Assembly (NCBI GenBank): GCA_021531615.1 | Contig: JADYUE010000003.1 | Coordinates: forward strand, 31,047-95,046 | Length of the DNA: 64,000 bases | Reading direction: 5' to 3' | DNA from: Fusobacterium varium | Lineage (GTDB): Bacteria > Fusobacteriota > Fusobacteriia > Fusobacteriales > Fusobacteriaceae | Shown here: positions 8,435 to 15,781 of the stretch, one piece after another | Position numbering within the stretch: the stretch's first letter is position 1 | How the letters are laid out: each line of letters opens with the position of its first letter | Translations under genes and position numbers: made by a program | Notes under the pieces: model-generated | Database searches by the model: none | What the model was told of the DNA's origin: nothing | The model's input: only the letters and a program-made list of their open reading frames with translations

Positions 8435-9536
8435 TTGGATATATTAGATATAAAAAGAGAGTTTGCAGAGTATAAACAAACAATAAATGATATTAGGGGG
8501 TCTCTTTGACTTAGAAAAGAGAGAGGTTAAGATAGCAGAATTAGAAAAGCAAACTATGGAAGAGAGCTTTTGGAATGATAAAAGAAAAAGTTCAGCTGTG
8601 ATAAAAGAGATGAACGGAGAAAAAGAGATAGTTGCAGAGTATAAAAAACTTGAAGCTGAAGTTGGAGAAGAGGAAGTTTTAATAGATTTTGTTGAGATGG
8701 GAGAGGAAGAGTTTCAAGAGGAGTTAGAGGAGAAACATAAGATTCTTGGAAAGGATTTAGATCATTTTGACACAAGACTTCTTTTAGATGGAGACTATGA
8801 CTCTAATAATGCTATTGTGACAATACACTCAGGAGCAGGGGGAACAGAAGCTTGTGACTGGGCAGATATGTTATATAGAATGTATTCAAGATGGTGTAAT
8901 GATAAAAAATATAAGATAAGTGAGATGGACTTTATGCCTGGGGATAGTGTAGGGATAAAATCAATTACTTTCTTAGTTGAAGGAAATAATGCTTATGGAT
9001 ATTTAAAAAGTGAAAAGGGGATTCATAGATTAGTAAGAATCTCTCCTTTTGATGCTAACAAGAAAAGACATACATCTTTTGCCTCTGTGGAAGTGGTGCC
9101 AGAGGTTGATGAGAGTGTTGAGGTTAATATAAAACCTGAAGATTTGAGAATTGATACATATAGAGCTAGTGGAGCTGGGGGACAACATGTTAATATGACA
9201 GACTCAGCTGTTAGAATAACTCACTTACCAACTGGAATTGTTGTAACTTGTCAAAGAGAGAGATCTCAATTGAGCAACAGAGAAACAGCAATGAAGATGT
9301 TACAATCAAAGCTTTTAGAGGTTGAATTAAAGAAAAAAGAGGAAGAGATGAAGAAAATTCAAGGAGAGCAAAGTGAGATTGGTTGGGGTAACCAAATAAG
9401 ATCATATGTTTTCCAACCTTATACTTTAGTGAAAGATCATAGAACATCTGCTGAATCTGGAAATATAAAAGCTGTTATGGATGGAGATATAGATATCTTT
9501 ATAAATGGATATTTAAGATGGAATAAAGCTAAATAA
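8435..9536 (+). CDS. prfB: Peptide chain release factor 2, with programmed +1 frameshift
   Basis: RF2 recognises UAA and UGA stop codons and triggers peptide release. Frame 0 starts at TTG 8435 after GGGAGG and reads 24 codons to an in-frame TGA at 8507-8509. Slippage on CTT-T then continues in the +1 frame from GAC 8508. The full product is about 366 residues, the usual RF2 length. The stop-recognition tripeptide is in '[14 protein letters not shown]' (SPF marks RF2) and the catalytic motif in 'GAGGQHVN'. An ORF caller starting at ATG 8487 gives a false N-terminus. It is last in the run that begins at 3154. Confidence 0.95.
8495..8510 (+). promoter_or_regulatory. prfB autoregulatory +1 frameshift site
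   Basis: The sequence AGGGGGTCTCTTTGAC carries an internal Shine-Dalgarno-like AGGGGG, the slippery CTT-T and the in-frame TGA, in the arrangement known from E. coli prfB. When RF2 is low the ribosome pauses at UGA and shifts +1, restoring RF2. Its presence shows UGA is a stop codon here. Confidence 0.95.
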
Positions 9537-9559
9537 TTAAAGTGAAATAAATTATTCCT

Positions 9560-9825
9560 AACATCAAGTTGACGTAATTTGGAAGTGAATATTAGAAGCC
9601 CTCAGTGAAATGAAGTTAAGAAAATGCAACGTGTTTGAGCGAAGTTTACGAAGCGAGTTTTGCATTTTCAACGGAATGAGCTATCGGGATTCTTTATTCA
9701 CTGACATGGAGACAACTTGATGTTAAAAAAGAAATTTAGTTAACTGAACTTGACTAATAATCGTTAATGCAAAGGGACTTTGTCAAAACATGGCGATATA
9801 CAAAAAAATGACCTTAGTTTAGTTA
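9560..9825 (+). ncRNA. Structured RNA element, copy 1 (unassigned family)
   Basis: This fills most of the 377-bp gap between prfB and gltX. A 12-bp stem (9560-9571 with 9713-9724) closes a 5' domain that holds a 10-bp hairpin (9620-9629 with 9660-9669) and a second helix around GTGAATA/TATTCAC. A 3' domain is closed by 9741-9750 with 9816-9825 and contains the hairpin CAAAG-GGA-CTTTG (9770-9782). A diverged copy at 14080-14335 has the same architecture and loop sequences but different stem bases that still pair. G-T pairs in the 3' domain favour the plus strand. No coding frame is evident. It could be an independent RNA, a leader of gltX or a non-autonomous mobile element. Confidence 0.6.
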
Positions 9826-9913
9826 TATTATAGTTTATTCAAATAGTATATAGAAAAAATAATAAAACTATGTTAAAATATATGGTAAATTAAAAAACAA
9901 AAGGGGTGAAACA

Positions 9914-11428
9914 ATGGAAAAGAGAGTAAGAACAAGAATAGCGCCATCACCTACTGGAGACCCACACGTAGGAACAGCCTATATTGCACTTTTCAACTTA
10001 GCTTTTGCAAAGGTAAATAATGGAGATTTCATATTAAGAATAGAGGATACTGACCAGAACAGATATACAGCAGGATCAGAGCAAATGATTTTTGATGCAT
10101 TACACTGGCTTGATCTTAGCTATGCAGAAGGTCCAGATGTTGGTGGAGAGTATGGACCATACAGACAATCTGAAAGATTTGAAATCTATGGAGATTATGC
10201 AAGACAATTAGTAGAAAAAGGTGGAGCATACTACTGCTTCTGTATTCAAGACAGACTTGAAAAATTAAGAGAAAGACAAAAAGCTATGGGAAAAGCTCCT
10301 GGATATGATGGACATTGTAGATCTCTTACTAAAGAAGAAATTCAAGCTAAATTAGATGCTGGAGAACCTTATGTAATCAGATTAAAAATGCCTTATGAAG
10401 GGGAAACAGTTATAAAAGATAGATTAAGAGGAGATATCGTATTTGAAAATAATAAAATAGATGACCAAGTTTTATTAAAAGCAGATGGATTCCCTACTTA
10501 TCACCTAGCAAACGTTGTAGATGACCATTTAATGGGAATTACTCATGTAATAAGAGCTGAAGAATGGATAGCTTCAACTCCTAAACATATTCAATTATAT
10601 AAAGCATTTGGTTGGGATGCACCTGAATTTATTCACATGCCTCTACTTAGAAATGCAGATAGAACAAAAATATCAAAAAGAAAAAATCCTGTATCATTAA
10701 ACTGGTATAGAGATGAAGGATATCTAAAAGAAGGAATTGTAAACTTCTTAGGATTAATGGGATACTCTTTTGGAGAAAACAAAGAGATATTCACATTACA
10801 AGAGTTTGTTGAAAACTTCAACATTGATAAAGTTTCACTTGGAGGACCAGTATTTGACCTTGTAAAACTTGGATGGGTAAACAACCACCACATGAGATTA
10901 AAAGATCTTGATGAACTTACAAAATTAACTGTTCCTTTCTTCCAAAAACAAGGATATGTTGGAGAAAATGTAAGTGAAAAAGAATATGAAGCTATTAAGA
11001 AAATGGTAGCAATTTTAAGAGAATCAGCACAAACAATGAAACAAATAGCTGTTGAAGCAGCTTGTTACTATCAAGATGAATTTGAACTTCCAGTTGTTAC
11101 TGAAGAAATGAACAAGAAAGAGAGAAAAAGTGTTGAAAAATTAAATGCTTCTATTGAAGATCCAGTTGGAAAAGAAGCTATAAAACTATTTATCTCTAAA
11201 CTTGAAAAATGGGAAAAAGAAGAGTTCACAGTTGATGAAGCTAAAGATCTTCTTCATTCAGTAATGGATGAAATGGGAGAAGGACCAGCAAAAGTATTTA
11301 TGCCTTTAAGAGCTGTAATCACAGGACAAGCTAGAGGGGCAGATCTATTCAATGTACTTTATATCATAGGAAAAACAAGAACATTAAATAGAATTAAAAC
11401 TATGGTTACTAAATACAACGTGTTATAA
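9914..11428 (+). CDS. gltX: Glutamyl-tRNA synthetase
   Basis: A 504-residue class I aminoacyl-tRNA synthetase that charges tRNA-Glu (possibly also tRNA-Gln, by the amidation route). The HIGH-type motif is in 'APSPTGDPHVGT' (residues 8-19) and the KMSKS-type motif is 'KISKRKN' near residue 254. The editing-free catalytic core includes 'FILRIEDTDQNR' and the C-terminal anticodon-binding domain is complete. The start follows GGGGTGA. It lies downstream of RNA element copy 1 and ends at a strong terminator, so it is probably monocistronic. Confidence 0.96.
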   Translation: MEKRVRTRIAPSPTGDPHVGTAYIALFNLAFAKVNNGDFILRIEDTDQNRYTAGSEQMIFDALHWLDLSYAEGPDVGGEYGPYRQSERFEIYGDYARQLVEKGGAYYCFCIQDRLEKLRERQKAMGKAPGYDGHCRSLTKEEIQAKLDAGEPYVIRLKMPYEGETVIKDRLRGDIVFENNKIDDQVLLKADGFPTYHLANVVDDHLMGITHVIRAEEWIASTPKHIQLYKAFGWDAPEFIHMPLLRNADRTKISKRKNPVSLNWYRDEGYLKEGIVNFLGLMGYSFGENKEIFTLQEFVENFNIDKVSLGGPVFDLVKLGWVNNHHMRLKDLDELTKLTVPFFQKQGYVGENVSEKEYEAIKKMVAILRESAQTMKQIAVEAACYYQDEFELPVVTEEMNKKERKSVEKLNASIEDPVGKEAIKLFISKLEKWEKEEFTVDEAKDLLHSVMDEMGEGPAKVFMPLRAVITGQARGADLFNVLYIIGKTRTLNRIKTMVTKYNVL

Positions 11429-11437
11429 TAATTTTTA

Positions 11438-11473
11438 AATGTCAAAGGGAATTTTCTCTTTGGCATTTTTTTA
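11438..11473 (+). terminator. Terminator after gltX
   Basis: AATGTCAAAG pairs with CTTTGGCATT (one G-T pair) and is followed by a T run, 10 bp after the gltX stop. Confidence 0.85.
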
Positions 11474-11561
11474 TTAATTAGTTATTAAGAAAAACATAAT
11501 AAAATCAATATAATCTATTTTATATCCTAAAGTAAACAAAAAAATTGAACAAAGAAAAAAA

Positions 11562-11590
11562 TTGACTTAATAAACGAATAAGTATATATT
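11562..11590 (+). promoter_or_regulatory. Promoter of the DUF969-DUF979-pcp operon
   Basis: TTGACT (11562-11567), 17-nt spacer, TATATT (11585-11590), about 72 bp before the first start codon. Confidence 0.6.
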
Positions 11591-11661
11591 ATATACTAAA
11601 GATAAAATTACTATTTTTATATTAATAAAGTAGTATAAAATTAAGACAAGGAGGGAAAAAT

Positions 11662-12324
11662 ATGATTATAAAATTAATAGGAGTACTAATTATTGTAATC
11701 GGATTTATGTTAAAACTTGATACTATAGCAGTTGTTTTAGTAGCAGGATTAGCTACTGGACTTGTGGCTGGTATGGGATTTGTTGAGATTTTAGAAGTTT
11801 TAGGGGGAGCATTTGTTTCAACTAGATATATGACACTTTTACTTTTAACTTTAGCTCTTGTAGGAATACTTGAAAGAAATGGATTAAGAGAGAGAGCAGA
11901 GATGTGTATTTCAAAACTTAAAGGTGCAACTTGTGGAAAAGTATTAAGTATCTATGTTGTAATTAGAACAATAGCAGCTATCTTATCTTTAAGAATAGGA
12001 GGACATGTTCAATTTATTAGACCACTAGTTTATCCAATGGCTAAAGGAGCAGCAGAAAAAGAAGGAAAACTTAGTGTAGAATTAGATGAAGAGCTAAAAG
12101 GACATGTTAATGCAGTAGAAAACTATGGAAACTTCTATGGACAAAATGGATTTATAGCAGGGGCAGGAGTATTATTAATAGTAGGAACTTTAAAAGAATT
12201 AGGAATCTCAAATATAGAGGCTTACTCTGTAGCTAAATCTAGCTTAATAATGGCAGTTCTATCAGTAATAATTTCTATTATTAGAAACTATATGTTTGAT
12301 ATGAAGATAAAAAGAAGTAAGTAG
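11662..12324 (+). CDS. DUF969-family membrane protein, probable 5-oxoproline permease subunit
   Basis: A 220-residue integral membrane protein with a hydrophobic N-terminus (first ~60 residues), a middle segment ('LLLLTLALVGIL') and hydrophobic stretches near the end. The conserved charged patch 'HVQFIRPLVYPMAKGAAE' and 'NYGNFYGQN' resemble DUF969 proteins. DUF969 and DUF979 genes commonly occur together with pyroglutamyl peptidase, as here. That linkage is the basis for a 5-oxoproline (pyroglutamate) transport role, which is an inference rather than something visible in the sequence. It has a good ribosome site (GGAGGG) and is first in a three-gene operon. Confidence 0.75.
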   Translation: MIIKLIGVLIIVIGFMLKLDTIAVVLVAGLATGLVAGMGFVEILEVLGGAFVSTRYMTLLLLTLALVGILERNGLRERAEMCISKLKGATCGKVLSIYVVIRTIAAILSLRIGGHVQFIRPLVYPMAKGAAEKEGKLSVELDEELKGHVNAVENYGNFYGQNGFIAGAGVLLIVGTLKELGISNIEAYSVAKSSLIMAVLSVIISIIRNYMFDMKIKRSK

Positions 12325-12338
12325 GATGGTGAATAATA

Positions 12339-13253
12339 ATGGTAAATACTATATTAGAAATTATGTATATATTCTGTGGAATTGTTTTAATAGTATGTGG
12401 AATTTATGCTTTAAATGATAAAGGAAATAGTAAAAGACTAGGAAGTGCTCTATTTTGGATATTATTTGGTATTTTATTTATGGCAGGACCATATTTAAAT
12501 AAAGCTTTAGTAGGGGCTATGCTATTAGTAATGGGAATTTTAACAGCTACTAAAAGTGTATCAGTAGGATCGTTGATTAATAGTTCTGAAGAGTTTAGAA
12601 AAGCTAAAGCAAAAGAGATAGGAAATAAGATTTTTATACCAGCTATATCAGTTGGAGTGGGAGCATTTGCAGTAGCTCAATTTACAAAATTAGGTGGACT
12701 TGTAGGATTAGGAATAGGAGCATTAGTTGGACTTATTTTAACAATGATTGTAACTAAAGAAAATCCTAAATATATTCCATATGATTCAAGTAGAATGTTA
12801 CAACAAATGGGACCAACAGTTATATTACCACAACTTCTAGGAGCTTTAGGAGCTGTATTTGCTAAAGCAGGAGTAGGAGAGGTTATTGCAACTATGATGG
12901 GAGGAGTTATTCCAGAAGGAAGCAGACTTTTTGGAGTAATTGGTTACTGTGTGGGTATGGCAATATTTACAATGATAATGGGAAATGCCTTTGCAGCTTT
13001 TGCAGTAATAACAGCAGGGGTAGGAGTTCCTTTTGTTATAGGACTTGGAGCTAATCCAGCATTAGTAGGAGCTTTAGGATTAACAGCAGGTTATTGTGGA
13101 ACTTTAATGACACCTATGGCAGCAAACTTTAATATTGTTCCAACATCTATATTGGAGATGAAAGATAAAAATGGAGTAATAAAAGCACAAATACCACAAG
13201 CATTGATATTATTAGTATTACACATAGTAGTAATGTATTTCTTTGCTTTTTAG
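12339..13253 (+). CDS. DUF979-family membrane protein, probable 5-oxoproline permease subunit
   Basis: A 304-residue, very hydrophobic protein with many Gly/Ala-rich membrane segments. The family-type 'GNAFAAFAVITAGVGVPF' and 'GYCGTLMTPMAANFNIVP' lie in the second half and look like re-entrant or transport-path regions. It starts 14 bp after the DUF969 gene and precedes pcp by 36 bp. Together with DUF969 it probably forms a two-component permease; the substrate guess (5-oxoproline) rests on the neighbouring peptidase that releases this compound. Confidence 0.75.
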   Translation: MVNTILEIMYIFCGIVLIVCGIYALNDKGNSKRLGSALFWILFGILFMAGPYLNKALVGAMLLVMGILTATKSVSVGSLINSSEEFRKAKAKEIGNKIFIPAISVGVGAFAVAQFTKLGGLVGLGIGALVGLILTMIVTKENPKYIPYDSSRMLQQMGPTVILPQLLGALGAVFAKAGVGEVIATMMGGVIPEGSRLFGVIGYCVGMAIFTMIMGNAFAAFAVITAGVGVPFVIGLGANPALVGALGLTAGYCGTLMTPMAANFNIVPTSILEMKDKNGVIKAQIPQALILLVLHIVVMYFFAF

Positions 13254-13289
13254 TTTAAGATAGAAATTAGAATATTTTAGGAGGTAAAA

Positions 13290-13931
13290 ATGAAAGTATT
13301 GATAACAGGTTTTGATCCATTTGGAGGAGAAAAAATAAACCCAGCTTGGGAGGCAGTAAGAGCATTACCAGATAATATAGATGGAATAGAAGTAGTAAAA
13401 TTACAAATACCAACTGTATTTAAAAAATCAGCAAAAAAACTTTTTGAAAATATAGATAGTGTTAAACCAGATGTAGTTATTTGTGTAGGACAAGCTGGTG
13501 GAAGATATGAATTTTCTGTAGAGAGAGTAGCAATCAATGTAGATGACGGAAGAATACCAGATAATGATGGATATCAACCAGTAGATTCTCCAGTTTTTGA
13601 AGATGGAGAAAATGCTTATTTTTCTACTTTACCAATAAAAGCTATAGTTGAAGAGGTTAAAAAAGCTGGTATTCCAGCAGCAGTATCAAATACAGCAGGA
13701 ACATATGTATGCAACCATATTATGTATTCTCTACTTTATTATTTAAATAAAAATAATCTAAATATAAAAGGAGGATTTATTCATGTTCCTTTTATACCTG
13801 AACAAGTAGTTGAAAAGAAAAATACACCTTATATGGAATTAACTAGAATAACTAAAGCATTAGAGATCTCTATAAAAGCTATTAGAGATTATGAAAAAGA
13901 TCTTGTTATATCTGGTGGAAAAGAGTTTTAA
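13290..13931 (+). CDS. pcp: Pyroglutamyl-peptidase I
   Basis: A 213-residue cysteine peptidase (family C15) that removes N-terminal pyroglutamate from peptides. The start '[20 protein letters not shown]' is the family signature. Catalytic Glu lies in '[16 protein letters not shown]', catalytic Cys in '[14 protein letters not shown]' and catalytic His in '[12 protein letters not shown]'. Length is standard. It ends the operon with the two permease-like genes and is followed by a strong terminator, which suggests coupled release and transport of 5-oxoproline. Confidence 0.95.
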   Translation: MKVLITGFDPFGGEKINPAWEAVRALPDNIDGIEVVKLQIPTVFKKSAKKLFENIDSVKPDVVICVGQAGGRYEFSVERVAINVDDGRIPDNDGYQPVDSPVFEDGENAYFSTLPIKAIVEEVKKAGIPAAVSNTAGTYVCNHIMYSLLYYLNKNNLNIKGGFIHVPFIPEQVVEKKNTPYMELTRITKALEISIKAIRDYEKDLVISGGKEF

Positions 13932-13941
13932 TATTTCTTTT

Positions 13942-13977
13942 AGGCTATTGCAGATAAAAATGCAATAGCCTTTTTTT
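13942..13977 (+). terminator. Terminator after pcp
   Basis: AGGCTATTGCA pairs perfectly with TGCAATAGCCT and runs into seven T. Confidence 0.92.
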
Positions 13978-13993
13978 AATAAACTATAATTTC

Positions 13994-14050
13994 CAAAAGT
14001 AGAGGAGTGTAAACGACTACTACTTTTGAGACGCAGAAACGGAGTTTCTG
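13994..14050. other. Two adjacent perfect hairpins in the pcp-TPR gap
   Basis: Hairpin A pairs CAAAAGTAG (13994-14002) with CTACTTTTG (14020-14028). Hairpin B pairs CAGAAAC (14034-14040) with GTTTCTG (14044-14050) across GGA. Neither is followed by a T run, so they are not obvious terminators. They sit 30 bp before RNA element copy 2 and have no counterpart before copy 1. Confidence 0.5.
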
Positions 14051-14079
14051 TGAACTTTAAATTAATTAGAGTTTTTCCT

Positions 14080-14335
14080 AATATCAGCTAAATGTAATTT
14101 GGAGAAGAATATTAGAGAGAGTCGCGAAATCTGACGCTAAAAATTCCGACGTGTTTGAGGCGAAGCTGAGTTTTGGAATTTTAGTCAGATGAGTATTACT
14201 CTCTCTTTATTCTTTGACATGGAATTTAGCTGATATTTAAAAGAAATAGAGATAACTAAAATTGACTAATAGTCGCTAAATACAAAGGTACTTTGTCAAA
14301 ACCTAACGATACATAAGAAAAAATAAATTTAGTTA
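14080..14335 (+). ncRNA. Structured RNA element, copy 2 (unassigned family)
   Basis: A diverged copy of the 9560-9825 element, in the 568-bp gap between pcp and the TPR gene. The closing stem is 13 bp (14080-14092 with 14225-14237) and differs from copy 1 at several paired positions, both sides changing together. The inner hairpin pairs 14131-14147 (CTGAC plus CTAAAAATTCC) with 14175-14188. The second helix pairs AGAGAGAGT with ACTCTCTCT. The 3' domain is closed by TAACTAAA (14253-14260) with TTTAGTTA near 14328-14335 and holds ACAAAG-GTA-CTTTGT (14282-14296). Shared loop blocks include CGTGTTTGAG, TGACATGGA and CTTTGTCAAAAC. Confidence 0.6.
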
Positions 14336-14452
14336 AATATATTATAGTTTGAAAAATAATAACTTCTTTGGAAGAAAAATAGTCTAATAAAAAAATAGGA
14401 TATTTTTCATATACTTAATAAAGAAATTCTACAATAAAGAAAAAAATTGTGT

Positions 14453-14458
14453 TATAAT
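14453..14458 (+). promoter_or_regulatory. Extended -10 promoter of the TPR gene
   Basis: TATAAT immediately preceded by TGT (14450-14452), an extended -10; no convincing -35. It lies 41 bp upstream of the TTG start at 14500. Confidence 0.4.
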
Positions 14459-14499
14459 AATATAAAAGCAAATCTTTTTGCAAGGAGGATGATCATAAG

Positions 14500-15072
14500 T
14501 TGTTAGGAGCAGAATTATTGAAAACAGAAATATTTAGAGATTATAGCAACAAAGATCTTATTAAAGAAGAGGAAAGTTTAAGATTTTCACTTTTAGAAAA
14601 TCCTCAAGATATAGAAAAATTAAGAGAATTAGCAATAGTATTATATAATAAAAAAGATTACAGTGGAGCAATCAATTTATATGAAAGATTAGCAAAAATG
14701 AAACCAGAAAGTTATGAAGTTTTTGCTTTTTTAGGATATCTTTATTATGAAGAAGAAAATTATGCTAAATCAATAGAAAATTATGATATAGCATTGGAAA
14801 TAAATCCAACAAGTTCTTTTGTTTATTTTTTATTGGGGAACTCTTATTCAAGAGCAGGATTGATTAAAGATGCTATCAATAGTTATGATTTTGCTATATT
14901 CTTAGATTTAGATATATATACTGCACATTTAGATTTTGCAAGAAAATATGAGGCTATAGGACAGAAAGAAAAAGCTTTAAAAGAATATATTATAGCTTAT
15001 GAAATAGACCCAAGAGATAAAAAGATAGCTGAAGATATAGCTAGATTAAAATCTGAGCTTGGAAGAGGTTAA
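14500..15072 (+). CDS. Tetratricopeptide repeat protein
   Basis: A 190-residue protein made of TPR units. Clear repeats run from about residue 40 to 180: 'AIVLYNKKDYSGAINLYERL', 'LGYLYYEEENYAKSIENYDIAL', 'LGNSYSRAGLIKDAINSYDFA' and 'KYEAIGQKEKALKEYIIAYEIDP'. TPRs mediate protein-protein contacts; no enzymatic domain, signal peptide or membrane segment is visible. The start is TTG at 14500, with AAGGAGGAT at 14482-14490; an ATG inside that site (14488) runs into a stop after five codons. A J-domain gene follows after a terminator, so a proteostasis link is conceivable but not shown. Confidence 0.8.
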   Translation: MLGAELLKTEIFRDYSNKDLIKEEESLRFSLLENPQDIEKLRELAIVLYNKKDYSGAINLYERLAKMKPESYEVFAFLGYLYYEEENYAKSIENYDIALEINPTSSFVYFLLGNSYSRAGLIKDAINSYDFAIFLDLDIYTAHLDFARKYEAIGQKEKALKEYIIAYEIDPRDKKIAEDIARLKSELGRG

Positions 15073-15080
15073 AGATTATT

Positions 15081-15116
15081 AATAGAAGGAAAAGGGTAAC
15101 TTTTCTTTCTATTTTT
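15081..15116 (+). terminator. Terminator between the TPR and J-domain genes
   Basis: AATAGAAGGAAAAG pairs over 14 bp (one G-T) with CTTTTCTTTCTATT across a GGTAA loop, then T run. Confidence 0.75.
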
Positions 15117-15146
15117 GATTTTTAATTTAAAAATAAGGAGAAAATA

Positions 15147-15692
15147 ATGCAGAGTATTTCATTAGGTTTTATATTGATTATATTCCTATTTATAGGAGTA
15201 ACATTTGGGTTTAATAGAGCAGTAGCTTCAATCCCATTTTTGTTTTTTATATTTGTATTAGTATGGTTTTTTGGTTGGTTTGTAATGGCATTTTGGCCGC
15301 TTATATTGATAATAGTACTTATAAACTATCTGTCAAATAAGAATAATCCTAAAACGACAAAGAGAAGAACATATTATTATAAATTTGATAGGACAGAGGA
15401 CTTTGATGAGTTTTTCCGTAAGGCTGGGCAACAAAGTGGAGGGTATTCATATGGAGGTTCAACTGGAGGAAATCCTTTTGGTTATGCAGAGGATAAAACA
15501 AAATATTATAAAGTGTTAGGTGTTAATCCTAATGCAACAAAAGAGGAGATTAAAAAAGCTTATAGGGAGTTGGTAAAACAACACCACCCAGATAAATTTA
15601 CAAATGCTCCTGAGGAAGAAAGAGCATATCATGAGAAAAGAATAAAAGAGATAAATGAGGCTTATGATAAATTATCAAAAGATTTTTCTTAA
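15147..15692 (+). CDS. Membrane-anchored J-domain (DnaJ-like) protein
   Basis: A 181-residue protein. The first ~65 residues are hydrophobic and form two or three membrane segments; a Gly/Ser/Tyr-rich linker follows ('[19 protein letters not shown]'). The C-terminal J domain spans about residues 127-178: '[20 protein letters not shown]', then the invariant HPD in 'QHHPDKF' and 'INEAYDKL'. The J domain stimulates the ATPase of DnaK-type Hsp70, so this protein probably recruits DnaK to the membrane. It lacks the zinc finger and substrate domains of true DnaJ. It appears monocistronic. Confidence 0.88.
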   Translation: MQSISLGFILIIFLFIGVTFGFNRAVASIPFLFFIFVLVWFFGWFVMAFWPLILIIVLINYLSNKNNPKTTKRRTYYYKFDRTEDFDEFFRKAGQQSGGYSYGGSTGGNPFGYAEDKTKYYKVLGVNPNATKEEIKKAYRELVKQHHPDKFTNAPEEERAYHEKRIKEINEAYDKLSKDFS

Positions 15693-15693
15693 C

Positions 15694-15722
15694 TTGAAAT
15701 ACATAGGAAGCTATGGTATAAT
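15694..15722 (+). promoter_or_regulatory. Promoter of glmU-prs
   Basis: TTGAAA (15694-15699), exactly 17 nt, TATAAT (15717-15722), just after the J-domain stop. The leader holds a repeated CTTAACAT (15734-15741, 15761-15768) and a possible weak TTAAGG/CCTTAA stem before the start at 15782. Confidence 0.75.
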
Positions 15723-15781
15723 GAAACTGTGTGCTTAACATTAAGGAAAATTAAGTCAGCCTTAACATCAAAGGAGAAATT

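Noticed and set aside
8487..8507. ATG 8487 as the prfB start
   Set aside because: It has no ribosome site of its own and would discard the conserved N-terminus and the frameshift control element.
9826..9913. T-box leader for gltX (and likewise for trpS)
   Set aside because: The conserved T-box sequence AGGGTGG-ACC and an associated terminator/antiterminator are absent from both upstream regions.
15734..15768. Riboswitch or glmS-type ribozyme in the glmU leader
   Set aside because: The leader is only about 55 nt and shows just an 8-bp repeat and a weak stem, far too small for a known aptamer or ribozyme.
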